This document shows, piece after piece, positions 14,118-22,109 of a stretch of DNA of 26,761 nucleotides. A program made the position numbers and the translations under genes. This stretch comes from DATGMB01 sp035293845 (lineage in GTDB: Bacteria > Acidobacteriota > Terriglobia > Bryobacterales > Bryobacteraceae), in contig DATGMB010000328.1 in assembly GCA_035293845.1 (NCBI GenBank), positions 1-26,761 on the forward strand. The letters are read 5' to 3'. Numbering within the stretch: position 1 is the stretch's first letter; each line of letters begins with the position of its first letter. The notes under the pieces are model-generated. The model ran no database searches. It had not been told where the DNA came from and was given only the letters and a program-made list of their open reading frames with translations.

Positions 14118-16751
14118 ATGGAGGCGCCGGAACGGATCGCGGCACAGGTGGATCCGCTCCTGGTGTCCTCGCCCGACCCGGAGCAGGCGCAGCGGTTCTT
14201 CGAGCGCTGGCGGCAGACCTGGGCTGCCGAGCCGCCGCCGCTCGTCCTGCGCGCCGCCATCGCCATTTTCGGCGTCAGCGGGTTTCTCTCCGAGGCCGTG
14301 CTGCGCGAGCCGCAACTGCTCGCCGAAATGGTCCGGGCGGAGGATTTTCACCGCGTGCTCACCCGGGACGATTACCTGCGCCGCCGGCCCGCCGTCTGCG
14401 GCCGCGCCGGCCACGGCCCCGCGCCGCTCGCGCACTTCCGCCGCCGCGAGCTTCTGCGCATTGCCCTCCGCGACATCCTCGGCGTCGCGCGCCTGCCGGA
14501 AATCACTCTCGAGCTCTCCCACCTGGCCGACGCCATCCTGGAGACTGCCTATCGCAACGTGCGGACGGAATTCGTGGCGCGGCACGGCGAGCCGCGGCTG
14601 GCCGATCACCAGATCGGCGGGAGGAACGCCGGCGGCATCTGCGGCTTCTCCATCCTGGCGCTCGGCAAACTCGGCGGCGAGGAACTGAACTACAGCTCCG
14701 ATATCGACCTCATGTTCGTCTACGCCGGCAACGGCGAGACCGACGGACCCGAGCGCATCAGCAACAAGGAGTTCTATAAGAAGGTCGCCAACGATTACAC
14801 GGCGCTGCTTTCCGCTTATACTGCCGAGGGCCAGTGCTATCGCGTGGATCTCCGCCTGCGCCCCGATGGCACGCTGGGCGAGGTCTGCATCTCGCTGGAA
14901 GGCGCGCGCCGCTACTATGCCGAGCGCGCGCGCGATTGGGAAAAGCAGATGCTGATCAAGGCGCGGGTCGCGGCCGGAGAGCCGGAGCCGGGCCGCGAAC
15001 TGCTCGAGTTCGCCGAGCCGCTGATCTACCGCACGTCGCTCGATTTCCGCGCCGTCGAAGCCGTCTCGGAGACGCGCCAGCGCATCAGCGAGAAGATGGC
15101 CGCGCGGCGCAAGACTTCCGGGCTCGATATCAAGCTCACGCCCGGCGGCATTCGCGATATTGAGTTCCTGGTGCAGTGCCTGCAGCGGCTGCACGGAGGC
15201 CGCGAGCCCTGGGTGCGGCACGGCGGCACCATGCTCGCGCTGGGCCGGCTGCGCGACAAGGAGCTTCTCTCCGCCGGGGAATACGCCCGCCTCGCCAACG
15301 CCTACCAGTTCCTCCGCTACCTGGAGCATCGCCTGCAACTCGAAGAAGACCGCCAGACCCACACGCTCCCCTCCGATCCGGAGCGGCTCGACGTGCTCGC
15401 CCGCCGCATGCCGCACGAAGCCACCGGCGCCGCGCTCTATGGCCGGCGGCTGCGCGAGCGCCTGGACGAACACCTGGCCGCCGTGCGCGAAATCTACGAT
15501 CGCGTGGTGCACGGCAGCGCCGCGGGATACTCCGCGTATCTCTCCAGCGCCGCGGAACCGGCGCCCGGCAGGCGGAGCCGCCCGCTGCACGCCGGCGACC
15601 GGCTGGAGCGATTCCGCGAGCGCGCCGGCGCACCGCCATCGCCCGAAATCGCCGAGCTCATCGAGCTCAGCCCGTACCTTGGCGACGAGCTCCTGCGCGA
15701 GCCGTCGCTCGCCGAAGAGATGGGTAAACCGCTCCCACCGGACGACCGGCCGCGCGGCGATGCCGGCGAGCTGCGCCGCTTCTTCCGCTCGCGCATGTTC
15801 CGCATCCAGGCGGAGAGCATCCTCGGCCCGGCGCCCATCTTCGAAACCCTGGCGAGGACCTCCGCCCTCGCCGATGCGGTGATCGCCGCCGCATACGAAA
15901 TGGCCGGGGGAGCGGACAGCCGCATGATCGCGATTGCGCTCGGCCGGCTCGGGATGCGCGAATTCGACCTCGGCTCGGATGCCGACCTGGTGTTCGTCAC
16001 GCCCGACGATGGCGATGCCGCGCGCGCCACCGCCGTCGCCGAGCGCATGATCGGCATTCTGGGCGCCTATACCGGCGAAGGCGTCATGTTCGCGGTGGAT
16101 ACGCGCCTCCGCCCCAATGGCCGCGCCGGCGACCTGGTGCCCTCGGAGGCGGCTTACAAGAGCTACTTCGCCTCGCAGGCCGAGGCGTGGGAGGGCATCA
16201 GCTACATGAAGGCGCGGGTCGTCGCGGGCGATCCGCGGCGCGGCACGGCGTTCCTGCACGAGCTGCAGCAGGTGGACTGGCGCCGCTACGGCCAGGGCGT
16301 GCGCTCGCGCGAAGAGCTGTTGCGCATGCGCGCCCGCCTCGAAAAAGAACAGGGACCGCGCAATCCGCTCAAGGCCGGCGCCGGCGGATATTACGATATC
16401 GATTTCGCCCTGATGTATCTGCGGCTGCGCGGCGCCGGGGTGTTCTACAAAGTGCTGAACACGCCGGAACGGATCGGCGTGATCGAAGGAATGGGCCACC
16501 TGGACCGCGCCGACGCGGACTTCCTGCGGGAAGCGGCCACGTTCTACCGCGCCATCGACCACGGCCAGCGGCTGGCGGCCGGGCAGGCCGAGGGAACGCT
16601 GCCCGCCTCGCAGGCGCAGTTGGACCTGTTGGCGCGCCTCGTACGGCGCTGGACGCCCGAGCATCTCAACCGCGAGCCGCTGGACGTCACCCTGCGCCAG
16701 ATCCGCGAGCGCACACGCCGCTACTTCAACCGGCTGTTCGGGTGGGTGTAG
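14118..16751 (+). CDS. glnE: Bifunctional glutamine synthetase adenylyltransferase/deadenylylase
   Basis: Adds AMP to, and removes it from, the conserved tyrosine of glutamine synthetase, switching that enzyme off or on according to PII and glutamine signals. The 877-residue protein has both nucleotidyltransferase halves. The N-terminal (deadenylylase) site is near 180-200, with LGKLGGEELNYSSDIDLMFV followed by RVDLRLRPDG. The C-terminal (adenylylase) site is near 608-630, with LGRLGMREFDLGSDADLVFV followed by VDTRLRPNG. GGIRDIEFLVQ and GGYYDIDFALMYL follow the respective active sites. It is shorter than the 946-residue E. coli protein, mostly at the N terminus, but the start is fixed by the MOSC gene ending three bases upstream. 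The target glnA is two genes upstream. No glnB or glnD is in the window. Confidence 0.97.
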   Translation: MEAPERIAAQVDPLLVSSPDPEQAQRFFERWRQTWAAEPPPLVLRAAIAIFGVSGFLSEAVLREPQLLAEMVRAEDFHRVLTRDDYLRRRPAVCGRAGHGPAPLAHFRRRELLRIALRDILGVARLPEITLELSHLADAILETAYRNVRTEFVARHGEPRLADHQIGGRNAGGICGFSILALGKLGGEELNYSSDIDLMFVYAGNGETDGPERISNKEFYKKVANDYTALLSAYTAEGQCYRVDLRLRPDGTLGEVCISLEGARRYYAERARDWEKQMLIKARVAAGEPEPGRELLEFAEPLIYRTSLDFRAVEAVSETRQRISEKMAARRKTSGLDIKLTPGGIRDIEFLVQCLQRLHGGREPWVRHGGTMLALGRLRDKELLSAGEYARLANAYQFLRYLEHRLQLEEDRQTHTLPSDPERLDVLARRMPHEATGAALYGRRLRERLDEHLAAVREIYDRVVHGSAAGYSAYLSSAAEPAPGRRSRPLHAGDRLERFRERAGAPPSPEIAELIELSPYLGDELLREPSLAEEMGKPLPPDDRPRGDAGELRRFFRSRMFRIQAESILGPAPIFETLARTSALADAVIAAAYEMAGGADSRMIAIALGRLGMREFDLGSDADLVFVTPDDGDAARATAVAERMIGILGAYTGEGVMFAVDTRLRPNGRAGDLVPSEAAYKSYFASQAEAWEGISYMKARVVAGDPRRGTAFLHELQQVDWRRYGQGVRSREELLRMRARLEKEQGPRNPLKAGAGGYYDIDFALMYLRLRGAGVFYKVLNTPERIGVIEGMGHLDRADADFLREAATFYRAIDHGQRLAAGQAEGTLPASQAQLDLLARLVRRWTPEHLNREPLDVTLRQIRERTRRYFNRLFGWV

Positions 16752-16773
16752 CGTGACAGCCAGGACATATCAT

Positions 16774-16867
16774 TCACCGCAGAGACGCAGAGAACACGGA
16801 GATCTCGCGGAGAAATACTTTGTGCTTTCTCTGCGTAATCTCTGTGCCCTCTGTGTCTCTGCGGTGA
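16774..16867. repeat. 94-bp palindromic repeat (CCGCAGAGACGCAGAG family)
   Basis: The left end TCACCGCAGAGACGCAGAG is matched in inverse at the right end with one mismatch, and pairing continues inward with scattered mismatches to make an imperfect stem of about 45 bp. Translated ends give the ETQRAQR string that, from memory, appears repeatedly as spurious ORF ends in many bacterial genomes. It lies between the glnE stop and the KdpD-like kinase start, and its right end sits three bases before the kinase ribosome site. It could serve as a bidirectional terminator or be a miniature mobile repeat. Confidence 0.85.
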
Positions 16868-16880
16868 AAAGGGGACTCGC

Positions 16881-18329
16881 GTGGTGAAACCCTGGCGCTT
16901 CGCGGCGGCGATTGCGATTGTGGCGGCGGTGGTGGCCCTGTACTGCGTGGTGCTGCACGTCAATAACACCACCGTCGCGCTTTCGCTGCTGCTCGCCATC
17001 CTGTGGATCTCCGAACGGTGGGGGCTGGCCGAGGCGACGGCCGCTTCGGTCGTCGCCATGCTCGCGTTCAATTACTTCTTCCTGCCGCCGGTCGGCACGC
17101 TGACCATCTACGATCCGCAGAACTGGGTGGCGCTCATCGCCTTCCTGGTGACGGCCGTAACCGCCAGTCAGCTTTCGACGCGCGCCCGCCGCCGGGCCGC
17201 GGAAGCCGAGGAGCGGCGCCTCGAAAGCGAGCGCCTCTACCGGCTGGTGCAGGGCATGATGGCGCGGCGCACACCGGCGGAAACCATCCGCGAGTTTGTG
17301 TATAAGGTGGTCGAAGTATTCGGTTGCGCTGGCGCCGCATTCTACTACCGGCCGGGGCAGGAGATCGTCCGCACCGGCCCGGAGACCGCGCCGGTTTCCG
17401 ATCATGACCTGCACGCGGCCGCCGAAGTTCCGGACCTCTCGCTCGATCCCGCCCGCGGCCTGGCCACCACGCCCGTGCGCTTCGGCGGGCGGACGATGGG
17501 GAGCATGGCGCTCATCGGCCCGCTCCCTTCCGAACACACGCTGCGCGCCATCGTCAACATGGTCGCGATCACCATTGAGCGCGCCCGCGCCATCGAAGAC
17601 GCCAGCCACGCCGAAGCCGCGCGGCAGAGCGAGGGGCTCAAGGCGGCTCTGCTCGATTCGCTGGCGCACGACATCAAAACGCCGCTGACCTCGATCAAAG
17701 CAGCCGTTACCAGCCTGCTCAGCACCCGGCAAGCTGGCAGCCCCGACCGCGAGCTGCTGAGCATCATCGACGAAGAGGCCGACCGCCTCAACCGCCTGGC
17801 CGCCGAGACCATCGAAATGGCCCGCATCGACGCCGGCCGGCTGCATCTCGATAAGCGATCCGTGAGCGCCGCCGGGCTCATTCACGCGGTGCTGGGGGAA
17901 TTCGCCCCGGCGCTCGCCGGCCGTCCGGTATCGCTTGAGATCGCGGAAGGGCTGCCCGAGGTCGAGGCCGATCCGGAACTCATCCTGCAGCCGGTGCGGC
18001 AGTTCGTCGAGAATGCGCTGAAGTATTCGCCGCCCGGCTCCCCGATCGCGATCAGCGCGCAATGGAAAAATGGGAAGATCGTGATCGGAGTCGGCGACCG
18101 CGGACCCGGCATCGAGGAGAACGAACGCTTCCGCATCTTCGAGAAGTTCTATCGCGGGCGGCGCCACCGCTACGAAACCAAAGGCACGGGAATGGGATTG
18201 GCCATTGCAAAAGGCATTGTAGAGGCGCACGGCGAGCGCATCTGGGTGGAGAGCGAGCCGGGTCAGGGCGCGGTCTTCTATCTCTCGCTCGCTCCGCGCT
18301 CGACCGAAGTGGCCGGAGGCGGCCGGTGA
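16881..18329 (+). CDS. KdpD-like membrane sensor histidine kinase lacking the KdpD N-terminal domain
   Basis: A 482-residue inner-membrane kinase. Four membrane helices (about 7-25, 30-48, 49-66 and 82-98) form the DUF4118 module that KdpD carries in its middle. A GAF-like region (about 125-235) follows, then HisKA with H263 (SLAHDIKTPLTSIKAAV) and HATPase (QFVENALKYS, GDRGPGIEE, GTGMGLAIAK). It lacks the roughly 370-residue KdpD/Usp sensor part that normally precedes the helices. GTG at 16881 is chosen because AGGGG lies six bases upstream; GTG 16884 is also possible. The stop overlaps the regulator start (GTGA). There is no kdpFABC in the window, so a role in potassium sensing is uncertain; osmotic or envelope sensing is equally possible. 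Confidence 0.94.
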   Translation: MVKPWRFAAAIAIVAAVVALYCVVLHVNNTTVALSLLLAILWISERWGLAEATAASVVAMLAFNYFFLPPVGTLTIYDPQNWVALIAFLVTAVTASQLSTRARRRAAEAEERRLESERLYRLVQGMMARRTPAETIREFVYKVVEVFGCAGAAFYYRPGQEIVRTGPETAPVSDHDLHAAAEVPDLSLDPARGLATTPVRFGGRTMGSMALIGPLPSEHTLRAIVNMVAITIERARAIEDASHAEAARQSEGLKAALLDSLAHDIKTPLTSIKAAVTSLLSTRQAGSPDRELLSIIDEEADRLNRLAAETIEMARIDAGRLHLDKRSVSAAGLIHAVLGEFAPALAGRPVSLEIAEGLPEVEADPELILQPVRQFVENALKYSPPGSPIAISAQWKNGKIVIGVGDRGPGIEENERFRIFEKFYRGRRHRYETKGTGMGLAIAKGIVEAHGERIWVESEPGQGAVFYLSLAPRSTEVAGGGR

Positions 18330-19021
18330 GCGCGGGAAAAATCCTGGTGGTGGATGACGACCCGCAAATCCGCCGCGTCATGAAGGCCACCCTGGTCGCA
18401 CACCATTACGAGGTGGTCGAGGCGCGCACGGGCGAGGACGCCCTTACCGTGCTGCAGCAGGAAATGCCCAGCCTGGTGCTGCTCGATATGAACCTGCCCG
18501 GAATGAACGGCCTGGAGGCGTGCCGCGCCATCCGCGGCGGATCGGAAGTGCCGGTCATCATGCTGACCGTCAGGCGCGATGAAAAGGACAAGGTAGCCGC
18601 GCTCGATGCCGGGGCGGACGATTACGTCACGAAACCCTTCGGCATTGAGGAACTGCTGGCGCGTATCCGGGCCGCCCTGCGGCGCTCGCCCTATTCGCCC
18701 GAGGGCGGGCCGCGCGGCTTCAGCGCGCCGGGCCTCGAGATCGACTTCGAAACGCGCTCGGTGCGGGCGCAGGGCAAGGAGGTGCGGCTGACCCCCAAGG
18801 AATTCGACCTGCTGCGCTATCTCGCCACGCACGCCGGCCGGCCGGTCACTCACCGGGAACTCCTGCAGGCGGTGTGGGGGCCGGATTACGGCGACGAGCC
18901 CGAATACCTGCGCGTCTTCGTCAATCAGGTGCGCAAGAAGATCGAACCCAACCCCACGCGCCCGCGCTATATCGTCACCGAACCCTGGGTGGGGTACCGC
19001 TTCGCAGAGCCGCGGCCGTAA
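18326..19021 (+). CDS. OmpR/KdpE-type response regulator
   Basis: A 231-residue transcription factor. The receiver domain (4-118) has D10-D11-D12, phospho-acceptor D54 (VLLDMNLPGMNG), T81 and K103 (DDYVTKPFG). A winged-helix DNA-binding domain (about 130-228) follows, with LTPKEFDLLRYLATHAGRPV, the recognition helix region EPEYLRVFVNQVRKKIE and the terminal YIVTEPWVGYRF hairpin. The pattern is closest to KdpE. GTG at 18326 overlaps the kinase stop by four bases and has GGAGG upstream, so the pair is translated together and is almost certainly a cognate system. Target promoters are unknown. Confidence 0.95.
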   Translation: MSAGKILVVDDDPQIRRVMKATLVAHHYEVVEARTGEDALTVLQQEMPSLVLLDMNLPGMNGLEACRAIRGGSEVPVIMLTVRRDEKDKVAALDAGADDYVTKPFGIEELLARIRAALRRSPYSPEGGPRGFSAPGLEIDFETRSVRAQGKEVRLTPKEFDLLRYLATHAGRPVTHRELLQAVWGPDYGDEPEYLRVFVNQVRKKIEPNPTRPRYIVTEPWVGYRFAEPRP

Positions 19022-19259
19022 GGGAGCAGTCAAATCCTCCCGCAGCGGAGCCATAGTTTCCAAACGAGCGACCCTGACGAACGGCGAGGAGCTGGCGGCT
19101 CGAGATCGGGGATATCCCCGAGGCGTGCTGAGTCTTGGCTCGCTAGGTTAGTGACTGCCTATGTCATCCACGCGGGTAATGTATGGAAGCCACCAGGTAA
19201 TCCCCGGATGTACGCGACGTTTACAGCCTGTGGCCAGGATAAATATACAAATAAATCTC
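19022..19259. other. Intergenic region, lower GC, with a 16-bp palindrome
   Basis: No gene was recognised on either strand. It contains a perfect palindrome, TCGGGGATATCCCCGA, at 19106-19121, which could be an operator or a chance site. The sequence becomes noticeably richer in A and T toward its right end, leading into a promoter. No terminator with a T run follows the response regulator; the only nearby stem is five base pairs. Confidence 0.5.
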
Positions 19260-19286
19260 TTGACATTTGAAAGCCCCCCCTAGAAT
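19260..19286 (+). promoter_or_regulatory. Sigma-70-like promoter (TTGACA / TAGAAT)
   Basis: A perfect -35 hexamer TTGACA at 19260-19265 is followed, after a 15-bp spacer containing seven C in a row, by TAGAAT at 19281-19286. The spacer is two bases shorter than optimal. A transcript would start near 19293, at or just before the ATG at 19296, and run through the thioredoxin-like remnant into the third ADOP permease. Confidence 0.6.
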
Positions 19287-19295
19287 CCCGTGTAA

Positions 19296-19616
19296 ATGAG
19301 TTCGAGGCAAAACGCGTTCGAGCCGTTCCGCGATGTCCTGTTTTCATCACAGGACTCAATGGGGCGGAAACCATGGTCAGAGCTTGCCAAAGGTGTTGGG
19401 GTGCCTGACACCCGCGGCTTTCGGGCCTGTATGGCCGACCCGGCGACCCTTGCCGCAATTGAACGCGACATGGCTGCTGGCCGGAAACTCAGGGTCGATG
19501 GGACGCCAACTTTTCTCATTAACGACCTTAAGGTGGTAGGATATCCGGGTCCAGGAGCGTTGAGGACGCTGGTTGAGTCCGAGTTCCGGAACTCCCAGCG
19601 AAGGTCTGGTTCCTGA
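19296..19616 (+). pseudogene. N-terminally truncated DsbA/thioredoxin-fold protein
   Basis: The 106-residue frame reads like the second half of a DsbA- or FrnE-like oxidoreductase: helical insert (NAFEPFRDVLFSSQDSMG), the F.ACMADP.T.AAIERDMAAG segment, and the cis-proline strand GTPTFLINDLKVVGYPGP. The N-terminal half with the CxxC active site is missing, so thiol exchange is not expected. It begins with an ATG immediately downstream of a promoter and ends 13 nt before the ADOP permease. It is most likely a decayed gene whose 5' part was deleted. A short working protein with a non-redox role, or a leader peptide, cannot be excluded. Confidence 0.65.
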
Positions 19617-19629
19617 CCGAGGCGTCTGA

Positions 19630-22086
19630 ATGAGCGGTTGGTGGAATGAATTAGCCCATGTATGGCGTTCGCTAACCTGGCGGGGCAACCGGTTGGCCAA
19701 TGGCGTTCTCGCGCTGATTCTGGCGTCCGGAGTCACCACGTCTACCTGCGTGTTCGGGGTTGTAGACGCTCTCTTGATTCGCGCGTTACCGTTTCCGGCA
19801 GCGGGCGAACTGGTCAACGTTGCGCTGACAACCCCTCGGGAACGTTCTCGCAGCCATTTCAGGACGGTTGCCAACCTGGGTTTATACGGCGCCTGGAGCA
19901 GGGAAGCTGCGGACCTGATTACCGTTGCCGGATTCCAGACGGAAAATGCGGTGCTCGTGGAGATTGGGAAGGCTCGCACCGTCCAGGTTGTCGGCATAAC
20001 AACGAATATGATGGCGCTCCTGGGGGTCCCGCCTCTGTATGGGCGATCCCTTGTCGAGGCCGATGACGCGCGCGGCGCCGTGCGGACGCTCGTGTTGAGC
20101 TACGGACTTTGGGCCCGGATTTTCGGCGAAGATCCCGGCGCGATCGGCAGAACCCTCACCCTGAATGATCTTGACTTCAGAGTTGTCGGCGTGATGCCAC
20201 GCGGGTTTCGTGTGCCCCTTTCGATCCCCGACACGATGCAGGGTCAGGATGAGATTTGGGTCAGCGTGCACGCGGCTCAGGAGATAGCAGGCGCCTCGCC
20301 AGGGGACCTGTCCTATCCCCTGGAGGTGATTGGCCGGGTGCGGCCAGGAACACCCTTACAGCCCATCGAGGCAAAGTTAACGGGGATCGCCAGGAAGGTT
20401 CTCGATATCGCTGAAGCTCGGCAATCCGGGGACGGCGCTCCGGACGCGGTCGAGGTGAATCATTTGAAGGACGTTAGCACCGAGTTTATCCGAACTCCGT
20501 TGACGCTGGTTTCCGTAGCCGTTGGTCTGTTGCTGTTGCTTGCATGCTTCAACGCTGCCAATCTTTTTGTGGCCAGGGCCATTGCGCATGAACGGGAGAC
20601 TCAAGTCAGGATAGCGCTCGGGGCGTCGCGTTCGCGCATCGCGCTGCGGTGGGCTCTGGAGGGCATGGCCGTCTCTCTGCTCGGCTGGCTGCTCGGCGCT
20701 GGTCTCGCCTACGTGGGGATCTCGTACTTGCGAGCGCTTGGCGCCGTAGTTCTCCCCGACGTTGGCGCCGTGGCCTTCAATCTACGTACGCTCGGTTTCT
20801 CCCTGATCCTGGCTGTAATTACGGGAGCCGTAGCCGGCGCACCGGCGGCCATCATGGCAAGGGACAGCTCCTCGAATTCGGTGCTGGCTACTCGCGTCGG
20901 GATCGGGAGGAGAACCAGGCGTGCCATGCGAGCCGCAGTTGCTTTCCAGATTGGCCTTGGTGTCGTTCTCGGAACGTCCGTCGGGGTACTCGGATCGAGC
21001 TTTCTGCGGCTGGCGAGGATGGACCGCGGCTATGAAATGAAGAACGTCGTCGGCGCGGGATTTCTGCTGCCGTCGCGGAGCTACGCAGACGCCGGGGCAG
21101 CGCGAGCCTTCCGTTGGCGGCTGTTGAACGAACTGCGCCGGAGCCCCGATCTGGCGTTCCCGGCCGTGCTGAGTGGGGCTCCCTTTTTCGGCGGCACATC
21201 CGGAACGGCATCGGCGGCGGAGCGGTCGAGTCTGCCCGGGAGAATTGTGAGTATCTGGAGCGTCGCCGGGGAGTACTTCCAGGCTCTAAAGATCCCTGTC
21301 CTCCGCGGACGTGAACCCAACTTCAACGCCAATCCGGACGCCGTGGCCTTGGACGAGGCCGCGGCGAGAGCTCTCTTCGGCGGCGAGAGCCCTCTGGGCA
21401 GGCGCATCACTTGGGGAGCCCGGAAGAATGTGGGCGTGGTAACAGCCGTCACCGGCAGCATGCAGGAAGTGCTTCCGGGCCCGGAAGGGAACTCATTGCG
21501 CAGCGTTAAGCCCCATATCTATGTTTCCGCCATGAGGGACGACTCGCGCGTTGTCCGCGTCCTTGCCCGAGCCATTGGAAACCCGCCGGGCGCACTGGAG
21601 AGCATGGAACGCGCCATTGCCGGCGTCGACCAGCGTCTTCCGGTCGAGGCGCAGACGTTAGAGGGAATGCTGGCGACCCAGCTTGCCAAAGAGCGCTTCC
21701 TGATCACAGTCGTTGCGGTGTTCGCGCTGCTGGCCATAATTCTGGCCGCTACGGGCGTGTTTGCCGCGATGGCCTATCTGACGGAGCAACGAAAGCATGA
21801 AATCGGAGTACGTCTCGCCTTGGGAGCGAGCCCATCCGGGATCGTTCTTCTGGTTCTTGGGGACGCGCTGCGCATCGCAGGCGCGGGCGGGACGGCGGGG
21901 GTCTTAGGCGCGTTGGGGATCGCCAGACTCATGCGCAGCCTCGTGTTTGAGATATCTCCTCTGGACCCGGTGACGATCTTGGGAGCCGTCCTGTTCTGCG
22001 CGGCCGCATCGATCCTTGCCAGCACGATCCCTGCCTCCCGGGCAGCCAGGGTCCATCCGGCCGCAACGTTGCTCGGGGGAAATTAG
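19630..22086 (+). CDS. ADOP-type ABC transporter permease, short form
   Basis: An 818-residue MacB/FtsX-like membrane protein. The first helix is at about 25-50 (LALILASGVTTSTCVFGVVDALL), followed by a periplasmic core (about 55-285), an FtsX block near 290-400 (LLLLLACFNAANLFVARA then VRIALGASRSR), a second periplasmic part and a C-terminal FtsX block near 687-810 (KHEIGVRLALGAS). It lacks the charged N-terminal ADOP domain seen in the permease at 3747-6386. The ATG at 19630 has GAGG seven bases upstream. No PadR or ATPase gene is adjacent; it seems to share the promoter at 19260 with the thioredoxin-like remnant. Codon use is visibly less GC-biased than in flanking genes (one sampled 60-base line, 19921-19980, is 60% GC), hinting at recent acquisition. 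Substrate unknown. Confidence 0.92.
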   Translation: MSGWWNELAHVWRSLTWRGNRLANGVLALILASGVTTSTCVFGVVDALLIRALPFPAAGELVNVALTTPRERSRSHFRTVANLGLYGAWSREAADLITVAGFQTENAVLVEIGKARTVQVVGITTNMMALLGVPPLYGRSLVEADDARGAVRTLVLSYGLWARIFGEDPGAIGRTLTLNDLDFRVVGVMPRGFRVPLSIPDTMQGQDEIWVSVHAAQEIAGASPGDLSYPLEVIGRVRPGTPLQPIEAKLTGIARKVLDIAEARQSGDGAPDAVEVNHLKDVSTEFIRTPLTLVSVAVGLLLLLACFNAANLFVARAIAHERETQVRIALGASRSRIALRWALEGMAVSLLGWLLGAGLAYVGISYLRALGAVVLPDVGAVAFNLRTLGFSLILAVITGAVAGAPAAIMARDSSSNSVLATRVGIGRRTRRAMRAAVAFQIGLGVVLGTSVGVLGSSFLRLARMDRGYEMKNVVGAGFLLPSRSYADAGAARAFRWRLLNELRRSPDLAFPAVLSGAPFFGGTSGTASAAERSSLPGRIVSIWSVAGEYFQALKIPVLRGREPNFNANPDAVALDEAAARALFGGESPLGRRITWGARKNVGVVTAVTGSMQEVLPGPEGNSLRSVKPHIYVSAMRDDSRVVRVLARAIGNPPGALESMERAIAGVDQRLPVEAQTLEGMLATQLAKERFLITVVAVFALLAIILAATGVFAAMAYLTEQRKHEIGVRLALGASPSGIVLLVLGDALRIAGAGGTAGVLGALGIARLMRSLVFEISPLDPVTILGAVLFCAAASILASTIPASRAARVHPAATLLGGN

Positions 22087-22109
22087 CGGCCGCGACCGGC
22101 GAGAGCCCC

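Noticed and set aside
12090..16664. A 1524-codon open frame on the minus strand across glnA, MOSC and glnE
   Set aside because: It is antisense to three clearly recognised genes, has low-complexity His/Gly/Ala-rich content typical of GC-rich shadow frames, and shows no domain.
19022..19041. Stem GGGAG/CTCCC after the response regulator as a terminator
   Set aside because: It has only five base pairs, a 10-nt loop and no T run.
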